From positions 1 through 10,733 of the forward strand of contig DAOWAL010000032.1 in assembly GCA_030634615.1 (NCBI GenBank): a stretch of 10,733 nt of DNA, given 5' to 3'. Both the position numbers and the translations under genes were made by a program. The notes under the pieces were generated by a model. The model worked only from the letters and a program-made list of their open reading frames with translations. It did no database searches and was not told where the DNA came from. Shown here in pieces: positions 6,157 through 10,733 of this stretch. The first letter of the stretch is position 1, and every line of letters begins with the position of its first letter. This DNA is from Candidatus Aenigmatarchaeota archaeon (lineage in GTDB: Archaea > Aenigmatarchaeota > Aenigmatarchaeia > QMZP01 > QMZT01).

Positions 6157-7313
6157 GAATAGTATCCGCTGTAACCTCTTCTCTTAAAGAGTTTCATGAA
6201 AATGTATGTAATTGCCATTATTACCGGGAACACGTAAAGTGCTGTGAATGTTCCAAAACCAAATGCTATGAAAAGAATCGGTACCTGTGCACCAATTATT
6301 GTCGAAAGGTCATGACTCCATCCCAGTGTCCCTAAAACTTTACCCTTTTCAAGGTAGCCGAAATTCTCGCTTATGTGCGAATACATCCATATATCCACAA
6401 ATCCTCCTGCTGCTCCTATGAGCATGCCGACAATGTAATAGTGACTTATTTCCGTGCCAAATACCATTGCAGTTGCCGCTCCTAAGTGGAGTATGATAGC
6501 AAGTGGCAGCCAGTATTTTCTTATCCTTCTGTTAGATACTCTGCCAATAAGGAAATTTGTTCCTGAGAAAAGAAGCACTTCTGCAATTACTATGAACGAT
6601 ACTGTGCTTCCGGGAAGTCCCAGGTCTTTCAATGCATATCTGGTGAAAAAGAAAATGAATGCTGAAAACATTGCAAGATCCATGGTCTTGAGCAATATGA
6701 ATTTCCATATCCTTTTAACGAAAGCAAACGACGGCTTTGCCGATTCGCCGCTTTCATATTTTCTTGCAAACTTAAACATGAAAACAACCCAGATAATACC
6801 CACAACCAATATTAGATAGAATGCCGGGGAAATTCCAAACGAATCGACAAACATCCCAGGTATCAGAAGTCCAACAATCCACCCCAAGTTACTGAGACCG
6901 TTGAAGATACCGATTTTGTTTTCAGGCTCGTCTTTGACATAACGCAGTGAGTAGATTATGATTGTTACAAAAACAAGCGCACTTGCAACACCTGATATTA
7001 TTTTAAAAATCGTTATCAGGAATATGTCAGTTGTTTGCCCGACAAGGAAAAGGCAGAATATGAATGCAAGTCCACCAAAGAGAAGAAATCTTCTTTCACC
7101 GTGTCTGTCAGTTAATGCCCCCAGAATAGGCTTCATTATAAAAGAAAAGACATCTCCTATTGAAAGCAAAAACGCATAAACAACAATTGATATGTCAAGT
7201 GATGAGAAATACATTGTCGGTACAAGCAGTGCAAATGCCATAAACATGGTCTGGAAAAAACCAAAACCTGCCCCGGACAAAACTCTTGACTTTACCTCAT
7301 CCAAGAAAATCAC
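6147..7313 (-). CDS. Major facilitator superfamily (MFS) transporter
   Basis: A polytopic membrane protein of about 388 residues with the pattern of 12 hydrophobic segments. The MFS motif A loop GALTDRHGERR lies after the second segment (about residues 65-75), and SNLGWIVGLLIPG resembles the fifth-helix motif. Transported substrate unknown. It lies 69 bp downstream of the pantothenate kinase gene on the same strand, so uptake of pantothenate or another CoA precursor is a reasonable but unproven guess. The start is uncertain: there is no ATG until Met about 25 residues in. GTG at 7313, TTG at 7316 and TTG at 7304 (with GGTGAT 4 nt upstream) are the options; GTG is preferred. A possible TATA (CATAAAC, about 7335-7342) lies about 25 bp before the GTG. 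The Tyr/Ser-rich C-terminus GYSGYYSYL overlaps the propeller gene's 3' end. Confidence 0.88.
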   Translation of the reverse strand: MIFLDEVKSRVLSGAGFGFFQTMFMAFALLVPTMYFSSLDISIVVYAFLLSIGDVFSFIMKPILGALTDRHGERRFLLFGGLAFIFCLFLVGQTTDIFLITIFKIISGVASALVFVTIIIYSLRYVKDEPENKIGIFNGLSNLGWIVGLLIPGMFVDSFGISPAFYLILVVGIIWVVFMFKFARKYESGESAKPSFAFVKRIWKFILLKTMDLAMFSAFIFFFTRYALKDLGLPGSTVSFIVIAEVLLFSGTNFLIGRVSNRRIRKYWLPLAIILHLGAATAMVFGTEISHYYIVGMLIGAAGGFVDIWMYSHISENFGYLEKGKVLGTLGWSHDLSTIIGAQVPILFIAFGFGTFTALYVFPVIMAITYIFMKLFKRRGYSGYYSYL

Positions 7314-7382
7314 CAATAGAATGATTCTAATTGTAGTTTATGGTTTATTAATTTTCTGTACAAAAATGAGTAGCTAAAATGA

Positions 7383-8204
7383 TTAATCAAGTGATTTGGC
7401 AGCGCCGATTGCAGTTGCGAATTCTGCTTTTAACGGTACCATGGAACTACCACGGAATGTTTTTACAACTTCCTGTATCTTTCTCATGAGTATTTTGTTT
7501 TTGGTTACTTTACCGACAAATACAATATCCTTTTCAAGACCATAGTTTTTAGCAGCAAATACAGACATAGTTCCAATAATCTCTGCTACCATGTTCAAAA
7601 TTCCTTTTGCAATGTCATTACTTGTTGTATTATCTGAAAGTTTTGCAAAGTTTGCAGCAGTTGCGCTTGCCGGAAGTTTTCCAATACCCTTTCCGACAAT
7701 ATCCCTTAACTTGAGATCGACTCTTCCGAGATTTCCTTTCTTTGCCATAACTTCAAGACTATTAATATCACGTTTGTTCAAAAGAAGCTGGTAAAGACCA
7801 CTAAGTGTACCGCCACCAATTCCTGTACCACCGATGTGTTTTATTTCCTTACCGCCTTCTTTAACAGAAACCATTGCTGTACCAGTACCTATGCTTACAA
7901 CAAAACATTTTCTTTTACCTGTCAGATACATCCCGCCAAGACCGATTGCCTTTATTTCATCCACTTTTTTAATAGGTATGCCAAGCAGCTTTCCGTTTAT
8001 ACGTTTTTTAGATCCGCCACCAGTTGCTGCAACAGTGCTTATTTTACTCAAATCGACCCTTGTCATATTAAGTATTTTACCGAGACAGCCCGCTGCACTT
8101 GCAACTTCGTCATTGGCCTGAATAGAAACAAAGCCGCTAACTCTACCTTTGTTTGACAACACGCCCTGTGTAGTCGAACCTCCGATGTCTATACCTATAA
8201 TCAT
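7383..8204 (-). CDS. coaW: Type II pantothenate kinase (ASKHA fold)
   Basis: Phosphorylates pantothenate with ATP, the committed CoA step in many bacteria and in eukaryotes. The 273-residue length is close to S. aureus CoaW (267). The motifs of the family occur in order: phosphate-1 loop GIDIGGSTT (4-12), TGGG (61-64), VDE (81-83) with the probable catalytic Glu83, SIGTGTAMV (104-112), GGTGIGGGTLSGLYQLL (125-141), a VDLKLRDIVG segment (162-171), SNDIAKGILNMV (195-206) and the closing FVGK and TAIGAAKSL. Typical archaea phosphorylate pantoate with a GHMP kinase, so this gene is notable here and may have come from bacteria. Relatives in the BadF/BcrA or N-acetylglucosamine kinase groups are less likely, because GGTGIGGGT plus the VDE motif is the type II PanK combination. 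The start at 8204 has a TATA element about 26 bp upstream and no SD. Confidence 0.88.
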   Translation of the reverse strand: MIIGIDIGGSTTQGVLSNKGRVSGFVSIQANDEVASAAGCLGKILNMTRVDLSKISTVAATGGGSKKRINGKLLGIPIKKVDEIKAIGLGGMYLTGKRKCFVVSIGTGTAMVSVKEGGKEIKHIGGTGIGGGTLSGLYQLLLNKRDINSLEVMAKKGNLGRVDLKLRDIVGKGIGKLPASATAANFAKLSDNTTSNDIAKGILNMVAEIIGTMSVFAAKNYGLEKDIVFVGKVTKNKILMRKIQEVVKTFRGSSMVPLKAEFATAIGAAKSLD

Positions 8205-8225
8205 ATGTAATATGTTGAGTAAATA

Positions 8226-8233
8226 CTTATAAA
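8226..8233. promoter_or_regulatory. Palindromic TATA element shared by divergent pantothenate kinase and CPDase genes
   Basis: The 52-bp gap between two divergent ATGs holds one TATA-like element, CTTATAAA, with the self-complementary core TTATAA (8227-8232). Its centre is 25.5 bp from the kinase ATG and 27.5 bp from the phosphodiesterase ATG, the right distance for leaderless starts both ways. Both flanks look like a BRE: GTAAATAC on the plus strand and GGTGAAAT on the minus strand. Confidence 0.6.
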
Positions 8234-8256
8234 TTTCACCTATTCAAAATGATTTT

Positions 8257-8763
8257 ATGGTAGAGGCAAATGGATATTCTTTATGGATAGTGCCCGAAGG
8301 CGAAGTATATGAAAAGATGTCTGAAATTATTTCTAAATTCAGCAAGAGATTGTCAACGCCTGTATTTAGTCCGCATGTAACACTCGTTGGTGAAGTTGAA
8401 GGAACAGAAGAAGAAGTAATATCAAAAACAGAAAAACTTGCATCCATGATAAAACCATTCGAAATTAAACTTTCGGGTGTCGATAAGCTCGATCATTTCT
8501 TTAGATGTATTTTTGTGCACGCAGAAAAAACACCGGAACTAATGAAAGCAAACGAATATGCAAAAGAGATTTTTGGCATGAGTTTTGAATACATGCCGCA
8601 CTTAAGTCTTGTATATAGGAACCTTTCAGATGAACAAAAAGAAGAAATAATTAGTGAAATCGGTAAAATTGATAAGTCTTTTTTAGTTAACAGTATTCAC
8701 GTGGTATTGACTAATGGACAAACTGAAGACTGGAAAAAAGTCAGGAAAGTTTTTATCAAATAA
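8257..8763 (+). CDS. 2H phosphoesterase, cyclic phosphodiesterase (CPDase) type
   Basis: 168 residues with the two catalytic HxT/S motifs of the 2H superfamily: SPHVTLVG (His40, Thr42) and MPHLSLVY (His115, Ser117). These enzymes open 2',3'-cyclic phosphates, for example in ADP-ribose 1'',2''-cyclic phosphate left from tRNA splicing, or act on RNA ends. The N-terminus YSLWIVPEGE followed by TPVFSPHVTL is closer to the eukaryotic CPDase family (yeast Cpd1, plant CPDase) than to the usual archaeal ThpR/LigT, which normally starts R-x-F-I/V-A-I/V. The hydrophobic FFRCIFVHAE strand and the late NGQTEDWKKV segment also fit plant CPDases. Subfamily assignment is from recalled motifs, so moderate certainty. 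The start is supported by the shared TATA element; leaderless. Its stop codon directly abuts that of the small Cys-rich gene. Confidence 0.88.
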   Translation: MVEANGYSLWIVPEGEVYEKMSEIISKFSKRLSTPVFSPHVTLVGEVEGTEEEVISKTEKLASMIKPFEIKLSGVDKLDHFFRCIFVHAEKTPELMKANEYAKEIFGMSFEYMPHLSLVYRNLSDEQKEEIISEIGKIDKSFLVNSIHVVLTNGQTEDWKKVRKVFIK

Positions 8764-9060
8764 CTACCTGCAGACAATACAGTGTTTAGTGTCACCGGAG
8801 CAATGTACGCTCTTTTTAATTTTGTCACAGAAGTTGGTTTCTCCAAGATACCATTGACATGAAACCACATCTTCTGGTTTTGGCGGCAAAGGCTCAATTA
8901 CGGGTCCTGGTGATTCTATCTGTGAAGGGTCTGGAACACCAGTTACTTGTTCTGTTCCATCACTGCTTGATGTACCTTCAAGTTTTGATATTGCCTGTTC
9001 TAGTTCATCAGGTGGTTCTGTTGCAGCTTGCAATTTTCTGAGTTTATCTTCCAAAGGCAT
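8764..9060 (-). CDS. Small protein with Cys-rich C-terminal module
   Basis: 98 residues from the preferred start; family not recognised. The N-terminal part (PLEDKLRKLQA...LEQAISKLEG) should be helical and amphipathic. The middle is a Ser/Pro/Glu-rich linker. The last 31 residues carry five Cys and two His: C68, C78, C87, C94 and C97 with H86 and H93, ending in HCIVCR. That set could bind one zinc ion or form disulfides; no signal peptide is seen, which favours zinc. The start is ambiguous. ATG 9060 has a TATA element 24-25 bp upstream, as in neighbouring genes. ATG 9144 gives 126 residues and would have to use the TATA at 9177-9182, about 35 bp away. The stop abuts that of the CPDase gene. 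Confidence 0.62.
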   Translation of the reverse strand: MPLEDKLRKLQAATEPPDELEQAISKLEGTSSSDGTEQVTGVPDPSQIESPGPVIEPLPPKPEDVVSCQWYLGETNFCDKIKKSVHCSGDTKHCIVCR

Positions 9061-9080
9061 GTTTAAACATTGTTCTGAAC

Positions 9081-9088
9081 TTTTAAAT
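9081..9088 (-). promoter_or_regulatory. TATA element of the small Cys-rich gene
   Basis: Minus-strand ATTTAAAA in CCATTTAAAAGT, centred 24.5 bp upstream of ATG 9060. Its spacing supports the shorter start over ATG 9144. Confidence 0.45.
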
Positions 9089-9170
9089 GGACTTATTGTG
9101 CCAGAAACGTCATTTTTCAATGAAAATCGATATACTGCAAGCAATAATAAGCTTTATAAGTCATAAAATT

Positions 9171-9188
9171 AACTATTTATAAGTAGTT
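9171..9188. promoter_or_regulatory. 18-bp near-palindrome centred on the TATA box of the papain-fold pair
   Basis: AACTATTTATAAGTAGTT matches its reverse complement at 16 of 18 positions and is centred on TTATAA (9177-9182). It could be an operator over a TATA box, or a bidirectional TATA. The word TTTATAAGT also occurs at 9153-9161, 23 bp to the left. The centre is 22.5 bp from ATG 9202 and 31.5 bp from ATG 9211. Confidence 0.5.
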
Positions 9189-9201
9189 ATTGGGTTGTGC
9201 T

Positions 9202-9843
9202 ATGAATTCGATGTATTTTCCTTCAAAATATTTGGAGAAAGGTAAAGAGGTTCTTAGTGATATCTATAGTTTTGGTGGTAGTATTGAGGTCGGAGACATA
9301 ATCACATATAAGGTATCTGGGCTTTATGGAAAAGCTTTAGATTTTCTATCTGGAAACGGTGATAACGAAGCTAATCACATCGCCGTATGTGTTGGTAAAG
9401 ACAAAAACGGAGAACCTTTGATAGGTCAATGTACACATTATGGTGGATTACCTAACAAATTCCCTCAGTTAAAGGGTAAATTTACGTATGGTACTGTTGA
9501 AACTAAGCCATTCTCTGAAAATATAAAGGCCAGTAGAGGTGTCAGTGTTTTGAGACTAAAAAACATAGGAACAAATGAGAAAAAATATCTTACTGATTTT
9601 TTCCACAAAAACATGGGAACAAAGGGAAAATACGATTTTAAAAATACTTTTAGACATTATAGTAACAAAATTTTTGGAACCGATAAGGAAATCAAGCCAA
9701 GAAAAGGCAAGTTCAATTGTGCTACAGTTGTTCGTGAAGCATTCCCCGAAAAACCAATTTTCACAACACCTAAAAATAGAATGTCTATGCCACATGAACT
9801 AGACAAAGAAGCAGTTGAAGAAATCTATTCAAGTGATTGGTGA
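9202..9843 (+). CDS. Permuted papain-fold (YiiX/NlpC-P60-like) protein, paralog 1
   Basis: 213 residues. The order of motifs is that of circularly permuted NlpC/P60 hydrolases: VGDIITYK (30-37), then NHIAVCVG with the candidate catalytic His59, then THYGGLP (78-84) with a second His, then near the C-terminus FNCATVVREAF with the candidate nucleophile Cys173. Related folds act as peptidases, amidases, lipases or acyltransferases; the substrate here is unknown. There is no signal peptide or membrane segment, so it should act in the cytoplasm unless exported another way. It shares with the next gene GDII-YK, H-x-GLP, GTVE, NKI(F/L)GT, IKPRK and CAT, so the two are paralogs. TTG at 9190 gives an extended N-terminus but lies too close to the TATA; ATG 9202 is preferred, 9211 possible. 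Confidence 0.8.
   Translation: MNSMYFPSKYLEKGKEVLSDIYSFGGSIEVGDIITYKVSGLYGKALDFLSGNGDNEANHIAVCVGKDKNGEPLIGQCTHYGGLPNKFPQLKGKFTYGTVETKPFSENIKASRGVSVLRLKNIGTNEKKYLTDFFHKNMGTKGKYDFKNTFRHYSNKIFGTDKEIKPRKGKFNCATVVREAFPEKPIFTTPKNRMSMPHELDKEAVEEIYSSDW
9839..9843 (+). promoter_or_regulatory. Shine-Dalgarno site of papain-fold paralog 2
   Basis: GGTGA overlaps the stop codon of paralog 1 and lies 4 nt before ATG 9848. It selects this ATG over the longer in-frame alternative at 9815 and indicates co-transcription with paralog 1. Confidence 0.55.
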
Positions 9844-9847
9844 AATA

Positions 9848-10456
9848 ATGGTAAAAGTGAAAGGTGAATATAGAAAATCGGGCGGGAGAGACATAGTTTC
9901 TAGTTTTAAGAATATTGATCTTCAGCCGGGAGATATTATAGTTTACAAAAACAAGGGCTTCCCTTCTTGGGTCATACGAAATTTCGAAACACATGACGAA
10001 AAAACCCACCTTGGTCTATATATGGGAAACGGAAAAGTTGGCGAGGCAATACATTATACTGGTCTTCCTTTGAACAAATGGGGAACTGTTGAAGTGAATG
10101 ATTTTTCAGATTCTTTGAAGATGGCTAAGGGTTTTGAAGTTTACAGACCGAAAGTGTCCGATAAAATAAAGGAAAATGCCATTAATTTTGTGAGGGAAAG
10201 GCAAGGAAAAATAAACAGGTATGATAGCTGGAATTACGCTAAACATAAAGTAAACAAAATATTGGGCACAAAATTCAAAATAAAACCGAGGAAAAATAAC
10301 AAAAAACTTAGTTGTGCCACGCTTGCCACAAGGGCATACGGCCATCAGGATTACAGTATTGCAGATATACCAGAGACAAGATTGGCAATGGCTACTGACA
10401 TTAAAGAAAACGATAATTTAGATTATCGTTACAAAATTGATTTTCCAAATGCCTAA
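9848..10456 (+). CDS. Permuted papain-fold (YiiX/NlpC-P60-like) protein, paralog 2
   Basis: 202 residues and the tandem partner of the preceding gene, starting 4 nt after its stop. Motifs in order: LQPGDIIVYK (25-34), THLGLYMGNGKVGEAIHYTGLP (53-74) with the candidate catalytic His54 and second His69, WGTVEVNDFSDSL, and KLSCATLATRAYG (153-165) with the candidate nucleophile Cys156. THLGLYMGNGKV is a closer match to the YiiX consensus (H-x-G-I-Y-x-G-x-G-x-V) than paralog 1. No signal peptide is present. The sequences have diverged strongly except around the active-site motifs and the NKI-x-GT...IKPRK stretch, so the duplication is old and both copies keep the catalytic residues. The gene ends 6 bp from the convergent OPT gene. 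Confidence 0.8.
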   Translation: MVKVKGEYRKSGGRDIVSSFKNIDLQPGDIIVYKNKGFPSWVIRNFETHDEKTHLGLYMGNGKVGEAIHYTGLPLNKWGTVEVNDFSDSLKMAKGFEVYRPKVSDKIKENAINFVRERQGKINRYDSWNYAKHKVNKILGTKFKIKPRKNNKKLSCATLATRAYGHQDYSIADIPETRLAMATDIKENDNLDYRYKIDFPNA

Positions 10457-10462
10457 CATTTT

Positions 10463-10733
10463 TTATATCAGTGCAAACAAACCAAGTAGTGCCAGAACAA
10501 CGCCAACAAAACCTTCTCCGCCTATGAATCCTGCTGCCATTAACTGGCCTTTTTCTGTCCATCCTTTTTTGTCAGCTACATGACGAAGAATGCCGCCTGC
10601 AAATAGTGGGAATGATAATTCTATTGGAGCATACAGTCCGATACCAAAAGCAACTGGTATAATCCCCTGTTTGTAATATATTGAAACAATAGTAAGGATT
10701 CCTCCAAGTATTATTCCCATCAACATGAATTCA
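10463..10733 (-). CDS. OPT-family oligopeptide/metal-chelate transporter, C-terminal part (cut by window edge)
   Basis: The frame stays open to the right edge (codons for Glu-Phe lie upstream of the Met at 10726), so the gene continues outside the window. The visible 89 residues contain about three hydrophobic segments. GIGLYAPIELSFPLFAGGILRHVADKKG followed by KGQLMAAGFIGGEGFVGVVLALLGLF fits the end of OPT transporters: a G-x-Y-x-P motif, a Gly-rich loop and a final Gly-rich helix. OPT proteins (usually 550-700 residues) import peptides or metal-siderophore complexes using the proton gradient. With only the C-terminus visible, the family call is moderately sure and the substrate unknown. The stop lies 6 bp from that of papain-fold paralog 2, tail to tail. 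Confidence 0.75.
   Translation of the reverse strand, partial: EFMLMGIILGGILTIVSIYYKQGIIPVAFGIGLYAPIELSFPLFAGGILRHVADKKGWTEKGQLMAAGFIGGEGFVGVVLALLGLFALI

Noticed and set aside
7834..8156. Two overlapping plus-strand frames of about 100 residues opposite the pantothenate kinase
   Set aside because: The kinase motifs on the minus strand are intact and the plus frames have no recognisable motif or start signal.
9815..9847. N-terminal extension of papain paralog 2 from ATG 9815
   Set aside because: It would overlap paralog 1; GGTGA at 9839-9843 points to ATG 9848.
9202..10456. The papain-fold pair as a toxin or anti-phage module
   Set aside because: There is no immunity partner, nuclease, sensor domain or mobile element nearby; nothing in the sequence supports defence over a housekeeping hydrolase role.
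10727..10732. GAATTC at the right edge (also at 9205-9210) as a possible cloning junction
   Set aside because: The OPT frame runs through it without disturbance, and six-base words recur by chance at this scale.

Overview
This AT-rich window looks archaeal. The evidence is an archaeal-type NMN adenylyltransferase (NadM), an archaeal-type phosphopantetheine adenylyltransferase, a ThiI without a rhodanese domain, and promoters in which an A/T-only TATA element sits about 24-28 bp upstream of the start codon with no Shine-Dalgarno site, as in leaderless archaeal genes. Genes are closely packed and most convergent pairs end within 10 bp of each other. The lineage cannot be named from sequence alone; a small-genome archaeal group such as DPANN is possible but unproven.

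Layout. (a) 3-2103, plus strand: the 3' part of a ThiF/MoeB/HesA-type E1-like adenylyltransferase, then thiI, then nadM, joined by 4-nt ATGA overlaps with internal Shine-Dalgarno sites. This is an operon for sulfur-carrier activation, tRNA 4-thiouridine (and possibly thiamine) and NAD. (b) 2108-3061: coaD on the minus strand, divergent from a membrane-anchored OB-fold protein. (c) 3062-3157: a non-coding gap with a small GNRA-type hairpin; 3158-3898: an unrecognised Lys-rich protein on the minus strand. (d) 4022-6156: an MscS-type channel, a hairpin plus T-tract terminator, and an eight-bladed PQQ-like propeller without a signal peptide. (e) 6147-8204, minus strand: a type II pantothenate kinase followed by an MFS transporter. 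(f) 8257-8763: a 2H phosphoesterase closest to the eukaryotic cyclic phosphodiesterase type, sharing one palindromic TATA element with the divergent kinase gene. (g) 8764-9060, minus strand: a small protein with a Cys-rich C-terminus. (h) 9202-10456: two tandem paralogs of a permuted papain-fold (YiiX/NlpC-P60-like) type. (i) From 10463 to the right edge: the C-terminus of an OPT-family transporter.

How the genes connect. Two CoA steps (pantothenate kinase and PPAT) and one NAD step (NadM) lie here. A type II pantothenate kinase is unusual for archaea, which normally use pantoate kinase plus phosphopantothenate synthetase, so this organism may salvage pantothenate, possibly through the adjacent MFS protein. 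The least explained parts are the tandem papain-fold genes behind an 18-bp near-palindrome centred on their TATA box, with the Cys-rich small protein alongside, and the 246-residue orphan.
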